Below are positions 52,535-60,762 of a DNA stretch of 63,002 nt, one piece after another; positions within the stretch are counted from its first letter, which is position 1; each line of letters begins with the position of its first letter. Source of the DNA: Tolypothrix campylonemoides VB511288 (GTDB lineage: Bacteria > Cyanobacteriota > Cyanobacteriia > Cyanobacteriales > Nostocaceae); the NCBI GenBank assembly GCA_000828075.3, contig JXCB02000027.1, forward strand, positions 859,934-922,935, written 5' to 3'. The position numbers and the translations under genes were made by a program. The notes under the pieces were generated by a model, which worked only from the letters and a program-made list of their open reading frames with translations, was not told the DNA's origin and did not search any database.

Positions 52535-52656
52535 CTCGTTCCCACGCTCCGCTTGGGAATGCTTACCCAGAGGCTTAGCCTCTAGTTTACCTTACTCATA
52601 TTATATAGGAGGCTCCGCCTCCGAAAATACATTCCCAGGCTGAGCCTGGGAACGAG
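52535..52656. repeat. MITE-like palindrome between dndC and dndD
   Basis: CTCGTTCCCA (52535-52544) and TGGGAACGAG (52647-52656) bound about 122 bp. Inner hairpins: AGAGGCTTAGCCTCT and GGAGGCTCCGCCTCC. It fills nearly all of the dndC-dndD gap (dndC ends 52525, dndD starts 52672). Structure matches dispersed cyanobacterial palindromic elements. Confidence 0.75.
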
Positions 52657-52671
52657 ATATAAAACATCACC

Positions 52672-54672
52672 ATGATTTTTCTTGAACTCGTTCTACAAAA
52701 CTTTGGTCCCTACTTTGGGAAACAGGTCATCAATCTCGATCCAAAAATTGATAAAGATAATTCTTGCCCAATTATTCTCTTGGGTGGGATGAATGGTGGG
52801 GGAAAAACTACGCTGATGGACGCCATTCGCCTCGCGCTTTATGGACATCGCGCCCAATGTTCTACCCGTGGTAATTTGAGCTATAGCGATTTTCTCAGCC
52901 AATGTGTTAACAGCCATTGTGACGCTGTTGATAAAACCCGGATTGAATTGCTTTTTGAACACATTGAAAATGACAAGCCAATCAAATATCGTGTTGTGAG
53001 AACTTGGGAAAAAAATCCGAAAGATGGTAAAGATAATTTAGGAATTTTGGAATTAGATATTGCTGGACAAAATGACTGGTTAAGAGAAGAATTAGTTAAT
53101 ACTTGGGACGATTACATTGAAAATCTGCTACCTTTAGGAATTTCTAACTTATTTCTCTTTGATGGAGAACAGGTTAAGGAACTCGCAGAACAAGAAATAC
53201 CGCCTCCTATTGTGGTTGATGCAATTCGCGGACTTTTAGGGCTAGAATTAGCAGAACGTTTAGCAGTTGATATAGAAATTTTAGCCAACCGCAAACGCAA
53301 GGAAATAGCTGATACTAAAGATTTGGCAAACCTAGAAGAAATTGAAGAAAGACTCAGCCAACAACAAGCAGAATACGAAAAAAACAATCATCAGTTAGAA
53401 GAATTAAACATAGAATTGCAAAAATCAGAAAAAGACAAGCAAGAAGCGTTTGATAAATTTGTTTCTGAAGGTGGTAAAATAGCGGCAGAACGAAATCAGT
53501 TAGAACTACAGCATAAAGAAAAGATTGCTGAGGTAGAACAAGCACGTCAGGGAATGTGTGAATTAGCATCTCATGTTCTACCACTCGCGTTGATTGAACC
53601 TCTCCTGACTCAAGCACAACACCAAGGAGAAAAAGAACTTCGTATTCAACAGGCGCAAATCGCAAGAGATATATTGTTTGAGAGAGATAAACGTTTACTC
53701 AATTGGATTATTCAATTAGGTATCTCAGAAGAACAATTTGAAAAAATAGAAACATTTCTACAACAAGATGAAGAGACATTACGAGCAAATTTGCTCCAAG
53801 CGGAAGAATCCTGGTTATTAGCTGACGCTGAAACTTTGAGTCAATTGGGTAATATTCTCTACTACTTGCAAAATTACAAGAATATTGCCAAGCAGCAAAT
53901 CGGAATCCTCAAAAATAAGGAAGAAGACATTATCACGCTGGAAAGACAAATACAAACAGCAGCAGAACCAGAAGCTTATAAAAAGTTAGTTGATGCACTA
54001 GAATTAGCACAAAATAAAGTTTCTAAAACGAAAGCAGCCAGCGAAATAACAAAACGCCGCTGTGATGAATTAGAGGCTGAAATAAAAAATATCAAGAAAG
54101 ACCTACAAGAATATACTAAGCAAAATATTGACCGCAAAAACTACGAACATATTATTGACTCTGCAGCGAAAGTCCAAGAAACCCTCAAAATTTTCCGTGA
54201 AAAATTAACCCTAAGAAAACTCAATAAACTAGAAGTCGAAGTCACCGAATGCTTCCGCTATCTGCTGCACAAATCAGATTTAGTGCATCGCGTGGCAATT
54301 GACACTCACACCTTTAGCCTCTCACTGTATGATTTACAAGGTAAACCTGTTCCCAAACATCGTCTTTCCGCTGGAGAAAAACAACTCCTAGCGATCGCCT
54401 TCCTTTGGGGATTAGCCCGTGTTTCCGGACGCCGCCTACCAGTCGCAATTGACACACCACTGGGACGCTTAGACTCCTCTCACCGCAGTAACCTAGTTGA
54501 ACGTTACTTTCCATCAGCTTCTCATCAAGTCATCCTCCTTTCCACCGACACCGAAATCGGACAAAAAGAAGTGCAAACCTTGCGGGAAAACGAAGCGATC
54601 GCCCGCGAATACCTCCTCAAATACGACTCATCCACCCGCCAAACAACAGTCCAACCAGGCTACTTCTGGTAA
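52672..54672 (+). CDS. dndD: DndD, SMC-like ATPase of the phosphorothioation system
   Basis: 666 residues. Walker A GGMNGGGKTTLMDAIRLALY (38-57), then DGEQVKELAEQEIP, a coiled coil (about 215-530) and the C-terminal ABC signature LSAGEKQLLAIAFLWGLA with Walker B/D-loop (AIDTPLGRLDSSHR). DndD is an ATPase that works with DndC and DndE in inserting sulfur. The family differs from the ATPase at 44762, which has a CxC hook segment; DndD here lacks cysteines in the coiled coil. The 122-bp palindrome upstream may affect read-through from dndC. Confidence 0.94.
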   Translation: MIFLELVLQNFGPYFGKQVINLDPKIDKDNSCPIILLGGMNGGGKTTLMDAIRLALYGHRAQCSTRGNLSYSDFLSQCVNSHCDAVDKTRIELLFEHIENDKPIKYRVVRTWEKNPKDGKDNLGILELDIAGQNDWLREELVNTWDDYIENLLPLGISNLFLFDGEQVKELAEQEIPPPIVVDAIRGLLGLELAERLAVDIEILANRKRKEIADTKDLANLEEIEERLSQQQAEYEKNNHQLEELNIELQKSEKDKQEAFDKFVSEGGKIAAERNQLELQHKEKIAEVEQARQGMCELASHVLPLALIEPLLTQAQHQGEKELRIQQAQIARDILFERDKRLLNWIIQLGISEEQFEKIETFLQQDEETLRANLLQAEESWLLADAETLSQLGNILYYLQNYKNIAKQQIGILKNKEEDIITLERQIQTAAEPEAYKKLVDALELAQNKVSKTKAASEITKRRCDELEAEIKNIKKDLQEYTKQNIDRKNYEHIIDSAAKVQETLKIFREKLTLRKLNKLEVEVTECFRYLLHKSDLVHRVAIDTHTFSLSLYDLQGKPVPKHRLSAGEKQLLAIAFLWGLARVSGRRLPVAIDTPLGRLDSSHRSNLVERYFPSASHQVILLSTDTEIGQKEVQTLRENEAIAREYLLKYDSSTRQTTVQPGYFW

Positions 54673-54802
54673 CTCTCCTGTCTCTTCTCTGTTCCTCTGC
54701 GTTCTCTGTTCCTCTGCGTCAACGGACACTTTCCTCAACGGGGGGAACCCCCGCACGGAAGTGTCCTCCTCTGCGCCTCTGCGGTTTATTACTCTCAAAA
54801 AC

Positions 54803-55192
54803 ATGGAACCCCCAATAGATCGTATCAAACTCTCCCAAACAGCCAAAGACCAACTCCTCAAACTCAGACGCAACACCAAAATCGACCAATGGAATATTCT
54901 TTGTCGTTGGGCGTTTTGTCGTTCCCTCGCCGAACCAACCCCACCCTCACCCGTACCAATTCCTCAAGATAGCAACGTCGAGATGACATGGCGCGTCTTT
55001 GGCGGCGAAATGTCCGATATTCTCCTACTCGCCCTCAAGCAACGCTGCTACAACGACGGCTTAGGAACAGACAAAGAAACCCTCGCCACGCAATTTCGTC
55101 TCCACCTGCATCGTGGTATTGGTTACTTAGCAGGCGATCCAAATATCAAGAAGATTGAAGATTTGATAGAACTGGCGACGAAAAAGATATAA
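54803..55192 (+). CDS. dndE: DndE, DNA sulfur modification protein
   Basis: 129 residues from the ATG at 54803 (MEPPIDRIKLSQTAKDQLLK), a normal DndE length; upstream in-frame sequence from 54497 overlaps dndD and repeats. DndE binds nicked double-stranded DNA and is part of the DndCDE modification complex. FRLHLHRGIGYLAGD is the conserved C-terminal region. The 130-bp spacer after dndD is filled by CTCTGCGT-type dispersed repeats and a palindrome (GGACACTT...AAGTGTCC), so the three core genes are no longer tightly packed. Confidence 0.87.
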   Translation: MEPPIDRIKLSQTAKDQLLKLRRNTKIDQWNILCRWAFCRSLAEPTPPSPVPIPQDSNVEMTWRVFGGEMSDILLLALKQRCYNDGLGTDKETLATQFRLHLHRGIGYLAGDPNIKKIEDLIELATKKI

Positions 55193-55201
55193 GAATTAAT
55201 A

Positions 55202-55268
55202 AACCACAGATGGACACAGATGGACACAGATAAAAAACATCTGTGTTCATCTGTCTTTATCTGTGGTT
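55202..55268. repeat. palindromic repeat after dndE
   Basis: AACCACAGAT (55202-55211) and ATCTGTGGTT (55259-55268) bound 67 bp with internal GGACACAGAT units in tandem. It could fold into a long hairpin between dndE and the methyltransferase gene. Confidence 0.7.
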
Positions 55269-55283
55269 CTTCTTGGTATTATT

Positions 55284-56747
55284 ATGTCGTTAGAGAGCTA
55301 CGTAGAAATAGAACGCCATAGAGCCGCAATTGTTCGCACTGACTTATCTCGACCGGTGCGATTGGCAATAGAATGGGCAATCATAAACAAGGATACCACG
55401 TTTTTTGACTATGGATGCGGGCACGGTGGCGATGTGCAGCGAGTGGCAAACCTAGGCTATAGCAGTGCAGGCTGGGATCCATACTACTACCCAGATATTC
55501 CGCCCATTTCTGCTGATGTCGTCAACTTAGGCTTTGTCCTGAACGTGATTGAAGACCCAGACGAACGCCGCCAAGCTCTTCTTCAAGCATGGCAACTGAC
55601 TGGCAAAGTCTTAATTGTCGCTGCTCAAGTTCTGATCAACGCTCCTAGCAAGGCTCAAATAGCTTACGGCGATGGCGTTGTCACCAGCCGCAATACCTTT
55701 CAGAAATATTACGAACAACAAGAACTCAAAAAATACATTGATGAAGCCCTGAATGTCGATGCGGTACCAGTGGCGCTGGGGGTTTATTTTGTTTTTCGAG
55801 ATGAAGCCGAAAAAGAAGGATTCAAGGCAATACGGTTCTTCTCCAGAACCTCAACGCCAAGAGTACGCATTCCTACGAAACGGTTTGAGGACTACAAAGA
55901 AAAGCTGGAACCACTGATGGATTTTTTTACCAAGCGTGGAAGACTTCCAGTGAAAGGCGAATTGGATAGCGAACAGGAATTACTAGGCGAATTTGGAAAC
56001 TTCCGCCGTGCTTTTGCTATAGTTTTGCAAGCCACTGAGGAAGAAGAATGGGATGCGATCGCCTACCGCCGTTCTCTTGACATTCAAGTTTATCTTGCTC
56101 TCACCCACTTTGATCAACGTCCCGCATGGCACAAGCTATCACCAGAAATGCGCCATGACATCAAAGCCTTTTTTGGCAGCTATGAGGAAGCTTGCCAAGT
56201 TGCTGACGCAAAGCTTTTCAGCTTAGGGAAACCCAAAGTGGTGCAAACTGCTTGCCAAAAAAGCACAATTGGCAAACACACTCGCAGCGCCCTTTACGTC
56301 CATGTTTCTGCACTTCAAGAACTCGATCCCTTGCTGCGAATTTATGAAGGCTGCGCTAGCCGCACCATTGGGCGTGTCGATGGTGCAACATTGATCAAGT
56401 TTTGTACAGATGAACCGCGAATCTCCTACGTGTTTTATCCCGAATTCGACACTGATCCCCATCCGGCGTTAAAAGCAAGCATTACGATTGACTTAAAAAC
56501 TTTGTACATAACTCACCGAGACTACGAACAAAGAGCAAATCCGCCAATTCTCCACCGTAAAGAAACATTTGTGACAAAAAACTACCCACTCTACGAAGAA
56601 TTTGCCCAACTCACCCAACAAGAACAGGAATTAGGGCTACTCAAGCATAAAAGCGACATCGGAACTCGTGAAGGTTGGGCAAAATGCCTGGGTGAACACG
56701 GTGTAGAAATTAGAGGACATCAAATTTATCAAGTTAACAAAAGTTAG
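55284..56747 (+). CDS. DNA phosphorothioation-associated putative methyltransferase
   Basis: 487 residues from the ATG at 55284 (MSLESYVEIERHRAAIVRTD). The Rossmann SAM site is FFDYGCGHGGDVQRVANLG, then SAGWDPYYYP and VLNVIEDPDERRQAL. The large C-terminal part has no named domain here. The family is known from Dnd loci; a role in DNA methylation or in another modification of the same system is not established. It follows dndE after 91 bp. Confidence 0.8.
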   Translation: MSLESYVEIERHRAAIVRTDLSRPVRLAIEWAIINKDTTFFDYGCGHGGDVQRVANLGYSSAGWDPYYYPDIPPISADVVNLGFVLNVIEDPDERRQALLQAWQLTGKVLIVAAQVLINAPSKAQIAYGDGVVTSRNTFQKYYEQQELKKYIDEALNVDAVPVALGVYFVFRDEAEKEGFKAIRFFSRTSTPRVRIPTKRFEDYKEKLEPLMDFFTKRGRLPVKGELDSEQELLGEFGNFRRAFAIVLQATEEEEWDAIAYRRSLDIQVYLALTHFDQRPAWHKLSPEMRHDIKAFFGSYEEACQVADAKLFSLGKPKVVQTACQKSTIGKHTRSALYVHVSALQELDPLLRIYEGCASRTIGRVDGATLIKFCTDEPRISYVFYPEFDTDPHPALKASITIDLKTLYITHRDYEQRANPPILHRKETFVTKNYPLYEEFAQLTQQEQELGLLKHKSDIGTREGWAKCLGEHGVEIRGHQIYQVNKS

Positions 56748-56888
56748 GAAATAGCCAAAAAATGAAAAACGCAAACTGCATAAGATTGCGGAACTTTGTG
56801 TTATATATTGGCATCTTTGCCTGACATTACACAGTAAGTGTGGCAAGATATCGTCCATTCATCCTGGTCAGGAGAATTATATAAAACA

Positions 56889-58181
56889 GTGAAAACAATT
56901 TCATCGCTTTTGCAAGTTTTTGGAAGCCGGAAGATGGCGGCTTTATTGTTATTGGGCTTTTCCTCGGGTACGCCGTTCTTCTTAACGGGTAATACTTTAA
57001 AGGCTTGGATGACAGTCGAGAAGGTGGATTTGACAGCTATTGGGTTGTTTAGCTTAGTGGCTGTACCCTATTCCTTTAAGTTTATTTGGGCACCTTTGCT
57101 AGATAGATTTACACTCCCATTTTTGGGACGGCGGCGGGGTTGGTTAATTGTGATACAAGTGGCGTTGTTGATTGCGATCGCCTTCATGGCTTTGCAACAA
57201 CCCAAGCAAGCATTACAACTTTTAGCCATTAATGCCGTAGTGATTGCCTTTTTCAGTGCGACTCAAGATATCGTCGCCGATGCCTATCGTACTGATGTTC
57301 TTCACGAACTGGAAATGGGAGCTGGTGCAGCGGTTTTCGTGTTAGGTTACCGAGTGGCACTGTTGCTCACAGGTTCCTTAGCGCTCATACTTGCCGATAG
57401 AATACCTTGGTCATCTGTTTACTTGTTGATGGCAGCAAGCATGGCAATTGGAATTTTTGGCACCCTCTTAGCACCAGAACCAAAGCGAATTAGCCCACCA
57501 GAGTCGTTAGCAGATGCAATTATATTACCGTTTGGGGACTTTTTCCAGCGTCAAGGTGTACTCCAAGCCTTCTTGGTTTTATTGTTCATCCTATTCTACA
57601 AACTGGGCGATGCTTTCTTAAGCAGTATGGCAACACCCTTTTTGCTGCAAACAGGGTTCTCCCTAACCGATATTGGCGCGATCCAGACCGGTATGGGACT
57701 CATAGCTTCCATTGTAGGCGCTCTTGTCGGTGGAGCACTTTTAAGCAAACTTGGCATCAACCGCTCACTTTGGGTATTTGGCATTCTGCAAGCTTTGAGT
57801 AACTTAGCTTACTTTTTTCTGGCTCAACTAGGTAAAAACTACCAGTTTTTGGTTATTACAATAAACGTCGAAAACTTTTGTGGTGGGTTGGGAACAACAG
57901 CGTTCGCTGCCTTTATGATGAGTCAGTGCAACCCACGTTTCTCTGCCACCCAATTTGCTTTACTATCAAGCATTATGGCTGTCAGTCGGGACATTTTGAT
58001 TGCCCCAGCTGGCGGATTGGCAAAAAGCACAGGTTGGTCTATGTTTTTCTTAATTAGTATAGTCGCTGCTTTGCCGGGGTTAGTTCTGTTGCCATTCTTT
58101 GCCCCTTGGAACAAAGAACAAGAGACAATTCCCAGACCAGGACTCAACGATGAGGAAGAAGATTTATGGGGCAGAAACTAA
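56889..58181 (+). CDS. AmpG-like MFS permease
   Basis: 430 residues from the GTG at 56889 (start not certain: AGGAG at 56870-56874 is 14 bp away, and a GTG at 56838 adds 17 residues). Twelve hydrophobic helices; TGNTLKAWMTVEKVDLTAIG and KFIWAPLLDRFTLPFLGRRRG fit AmpG, the muropeptide permease of the major facilitator superfamily. Arg/Lys-rich loops face the cytoplasm. In cyanobacteria the substrate is probably anhydromuropeptides, with recycling of cell wall fragments. It is the first gene beyond the Dnd island. Confidence 0.85.
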   Translation: MKTISSLLQVFGSRKMAALLLLGFSSGTPFFLTGNTLKAWMTVEKVDLTAIGLFSLVAVPYSFKFIWAPLLDRFTLPFLGRRRGWLIVIQVALLIAIAFMALQQPKQALQLLAINAVVIAFFSATQDIVADAYRTDVLHELEMGAGAAVFVLGYRVALLLTGSLALILADRIPWSSVYLLMAASMAIGIFGTLLAPEPKRISPPESLADAIILPFGDFFQRQGVLQAFLVLLFILFYKLGDAFLSSMATPFLLQTGFSLTDIGAIQTGMGLIASIVGALVGGALLSKLGINRSLWVFGILQALSNLAYFFLAQLGKNYQFLVITINVENFCGGLGTTAFAAFMMSQCNPRFSATQFALLSSIMAVSRDILIAPAGGLAKSTGWSMFFLISIVAALPGLVLLPFFAPWNKEQETIPRPGLNDEEEDLWGRN

Positions 58182-58567
58182 TTATTGTTATAGCAACAGC
58201 TATTCTCTTAATTACTGGGGTCTTACTTGGCTATGTTCTCTCCCAGTTAGTTTTGGGATACTTGACGCTTAATTTACTAACTTTTCTAGGAACATTTAGC
58301 TTAATCGTAATTTTTGGTACGCTTTATTACGTTTTATTTTGGGAGTTTAGAAGACAACAGTCGCAAACAGGTCCCGGAAGAACGCGACGTTCAAGAACAG
58401 AGGAGCGTTCACCTGATGTCAATCTTAAAAACAGGTTGATCTCTTTAGCTGGTGATGTTGCTAGCGCCGAACGGCTAGTCAACTCCACAAAACAAGATTA
58501 CCCTGGTATGCCCGAAAATTGGTATTGGGAAAAAGCAATTGCTGACTTAGAACGCGATCGCCCTTAA
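58166..58567 (+). CDS. small membrane protein, unrecognised family
   Basis: 133 residues. Two hydrophobic segments (about 4-28 and 36-60), followed by a basic linker (RRQQSQTGPGRTRRSRTEER) and a folded-looking C-terminal tail (YPGMPENWYWEKAIADLERDR). Found in cyanobacteria as a hypothetical protein. It overlaps the permease gene by 16 bp, which suggests cotranscription. Function unknown. Confidence 0.72.
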   Translation: MGQKLIIVIATAILLITGVLLGYVLSQLVLGYLTLNLLTFLGTFSLIVIFGTLYYVLFWEFRRQQSQTGPGRTRRSRTEERSPDVNLKNRLISLAGDVASAERLVNSTKQDYPGMPENWYWEKAIADLERDRP

Positions 58568-58618
58568 CGGCGCTGTTCCTTGCCCAATCGCCCTTAAAAA
58601 GCATCACTCAGTCCAACA

Positions 58619-58653
58619 AGCCTCAAGCCCTGCTAAAAGCAAAGCTTGAGGCT
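58619..58653 (+). terminator. hairpin after the permease / membrane-protein pair
   Basis: AGCCTCAAGC (58619-58628) and GCTTGAGGCT (58644-58653) are perfect complements with a 15-nt loop, about 50 bp after the stop at 58567. There is a weak T-run only (CATTAATAG), so termination is likely but not certain. Confidence 0.55.
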
Positions 58654-58698
58654 CATTAATAGCTAGTACGTACTTTACAATCAGCAAAAGGTTTTCTT

Positions 58699-58803
58699 TA
58701 TAGCAACAGCCAAGGTGGTTAGGACATCAACAGATGATAAAACCTAGACACAAAAAGGCTTTTCACCCAGTCCCCAGTCCCCAGTCCCCAGTCCCCTGCT
58801 ATA
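58699..58803 (-). repeat. 105-bp interspersed element, copy 2 (inverted)
   Basis: Near-identical to 24465-24569 in reverse orientation, with the same TATAGCA/TGCTATA ends and the same length. The tandem part reads CCCCAGT here instead of CTAGTCC units. It lies in the 331-bp spacer 58568-58898, which has no other gene. Confidence 0.85.
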
Positions 58804-58898
58804 AAATTACGGAAAAATCGCTAAAATAAACCAAGAAAGCTTCACAATAATTAAGTAAAATTCCCATTAAAAATTCGCTGTTCGTTGCAAAATACAAT

Positions 58899-59147
58899 AT
58901 GGCTATATTTCGTCAGTACATCGCCCCATTCATCGTGGTGCTGATATTCCTCACTGCCCTTGTAGCAGTGAGCGCCCGCATCTTTTTACCCTCTGATATG
59001 GCTGCACCCGCGCCAATTCAAGAAAGTAGGCAGATAAGCAGATGGGAAAATGGGGGTTTGGGGTTCCCTGTGGAGTTAGGGACGGTAGGAAAAATGAATT
59101 CCTCCTTGTCCTCGTTGTCCTCTTTGTCTCATTCTTTAAGTGTCTAA
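58899..59147 (+). CDS. small single-helix membrane protein, possibly with repeat-derived tail
   Basis: 82 residues. One membrane segment (IAPFIVVLIFLTALVAVSA) near the N terminus. From about residue 45 on, the sequence (NGGLGFPVELGTVGK, then SSLSSLSHSLSV) corresponds to repeat-like DNA, so the original C terminus may have been replaced. It overlaps the following GNAT start by 8 bp. No family recognised. Confidence 0.5.
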   Translation: MAIFRQYIAPFIVVLIFLTALVAVSARIFLPSDMAAPAPIQESRQISRWENGGLGFPVELGTVGKMNSSLSSLSSLSHSLSV

Positions 59148-59769
59148 GGAACTGCTACCAGGTTACAAAATTCGCCGTGGTTCTACCTTGGATAAAGCGC
59201 TGTTAGTGAAATTCATGCAGCGAACTTACCAAGAAGCCTACCCAGAGGAAGATTTCTCCCATTTAGCCACAACAGTCGAACAATACTTCTCCAAAGACAC
59301 CCCTATATGGTGGGTAGACTTTGCAGGAGAAGAACAAATCAATTCAAAATTCAAAATTCGTCTTGAAAAGTTTGCTACGGAGGGAAACCCTCCTGGCAAC
59401 TTTTCGCAAAATTCAAAACTAGGAGTCTCCCCCCCATCCCCCTCCGAACCCTCACTCCCTCACTCCCTCACTCCCTCACCCCCCTCCTCCCCCGTCGCCT
59501 GTCTCTGGGTGGGAAATGCCATAGATCAAGTGCAGGGAACGCGCCATGCTCACATCTTTTTACTCTACGTTGTCCCAGAACACAGACAACGAGGTATCGG
59601 CACAGGTTTGATGCGATATGTAGAAGAGTGGGCAAAAGCGAGAGGCGACCACCAAATTGGATTGCAAGTGTTTCAAACCAACACAGCCGCATTGAATCTT
59701 TACAATCAGTTAGGTTATCAAAGCCAGTCACTGTGGATGGTAAAATCTCTTGATAGTTCAAGCAAATAG
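59140..59769 (+). CDS. GNAT family N-acetyltransferase with repeat-derived insert
   Basis: 209 residues; start is a GTG at 59140 (MSKELLPGYKIRRGS), which overlaps the previous frame. The GNAT core motif A is HIFLLYVVPEHRQRGIGTGL (Arg/Gln-x-x-Gly-x-Gly/Ala), followed by VFQTNTAALNLYNQLGY. Residues about 68-118 (QINSKFKIRLEKFATEG ... SLPHSLTPSPPSSP) have the composition of dispersed CTCACTCC/AATTCAAAA repeats inserted in frame between strands of the fold. Acetyl acceptor unknown. The insert may destabilise the enzyme or be looped out. Confidence 0.85.
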   Translation: MSKELLPGYKIRRGSTLDKALLVKFMQRTYQEAYPEEDFSHLATTVEQYFSKDTPIWWVDFAGEEQINSKFKIRLEKFATEGNPPGNFSQNSKLGVSPPSPSEPSLPHSLTPSPPSSPVACLWVGNAIDQVQGTRHAHIFLLYVVPEHRQRGIGTGLMRYVEEWAKARGDHQIGLQVFQTNTAALNLYNQLGYQSQSLWMVKSLDSSSK

Positions 59770-59915
59770 GGGTGTAGAAAAATTTTTGAATGTTAAATTC
59801 TCAGTTGAATTCTCAAAGAACTTCCCTTACCCCTTATCCTGATAGTTAGAAAAATAAATAGTTAGAAAAATAAACTACTATTAAGAATTTGACTTATTGA
59901 CACGGGAGGTTATAT

Positions 59916-59940
59916 GTTAATCCCTATCAGGGATTGAAAC
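59916..59940 (+). repeat. solitary CRISPR-repeat-like sequence
   Basis: GTTAATCCCTATCAGGGATT followed by GAAAC. A 7-bp stem (AATCCCT/AGGGATT, 3-nt loop, 59919-59935) plus the GAAAC end match the 3' half of cyanobacterial CRISPR repeats. There is only one copy, no spacers and no cas genes in the window. It ends one base before the HEAT gene ATG, so it lies in that gene's leader. Similarity is by eye. Confidence 0.6.
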
Positions 59941-59941
59941 T

Positions 59942-60700
59942 ATGTATGACGAAGACGACCTCAGCCTACTAGATTTTGAAGCAGAGCTAGAAAGCCCTCT
60001 GGATCATATGGAACCGCTCTCTGCCCAAACAGAGGCGCCAAAGCCGAATCCAGAGCAGATGCTGGCATTATTAGAACATCCTCAGCCACAGCAAAGGATG
60101 CTGGCAGCGCGTGCTTTTTGCGACATAGAAGATGCGAGGGCGACTCCGCATCTGATTCGCTTGTTAACTGATACCTGTCCCTTGGTGCGCGTGAGTGCGG
60201 CATATGGTATCGGAAGAAACCCAAATCCAGATGCTGTTGAACCGTTGATTGCCCAGTTAAATCGAGATTGGAACGGCTACGTGCGTAAAGGAGTCGTTTG
60301 GGCATTGGGAAACTGCCGCGATCGCCGAAGCCTCCCACCCCTAGCAGACGCTTTAAGAACCGATATTTCCGCAGTACGTTTGTGGGCAGCCAGTGCCTTG
60401 GCGCAGATGGCAGACGTGGGTTACGAGACAGTTGTGGGAGCAATACCAGCCTTGGTTGCAGCCTTGGTGCAAGACCCCGTAGCAGCAGTGCGAAGTAATT
60501 GTGCTTGGGCGATTGGACAACTCTGTCGCGAACTGCCTTCTAACGTAGTTTACGCCACCGCTATTGATGCATTAATTCAAGCATTTGCTGAAGACGAAGA
60601 TTTGGGAGTGCGGGAAGACACCAAAGCAGCCCTTTTGGGAGTCGGCGACCCCCGTGGACTTCAATTGATTGAAACACTAGAACAGGAAGGATGGTTTTAA
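59942..60700 (+). CDS. HEAT-repeat (PBS lyase-like) protein
   Basis: 252 residues. An acidic N terminus (MYDEDDLSLLDFEAEL) is followed by about six HEAT/PBS-lyase-like repeats (from about residue 35) with the recurring AA.ALG / VR..AA pattern: PHLIRLLTDTCPLVRVSAAY, PLIAQLNRDWNGYVRKGVVW, PPLADALRTDISAVRLWAAS. Such proteins in cyanobacteria act in phycobilin attachment or as scaffolds; the exact partner cannot be told. Its ATG follows a CRISPR-repeat-like hairpin directly; the nearest GGGAGG is at 59904-59909, 32 bp upstream. Confidence 0.85.
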   Translation: MYDEDDLSLLDFEAELESPLDHMEPLSAQTEAPKPNPEQMLALLEHPQPQQRMLAARAFCDIEDARATPHLIRLLTDTCPLVRVSAAYGIGRNPNPDAVEPLIAQLNRDWNGYVRKGVVWALGNCRDRRSLPPLADALRTDISAVRLWAASALAQMADVGYETVVGAIPALVAALVQDPVAAVRSNCAWAIGQLCRELPSNVVYATAIDALIQAFAEDEDLGVREDTKAALLGVGDPRGLQLIETLEQEGWF

Positions 60701-60762
60701 CAAGTTAAAAGTTAAAAGTTAAAACTCAAAAGAAATTTCTTTTTACTTTTGCCTTTTTAGTT

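Noticed and set aside
59916-59940. A CRISPR array before the HEAT-repeat gene
   Set aside because: Only one repeat-like unit is present; there are no spacers, second repeat or cas genes, so it is listed as a solitary repeat-like site.
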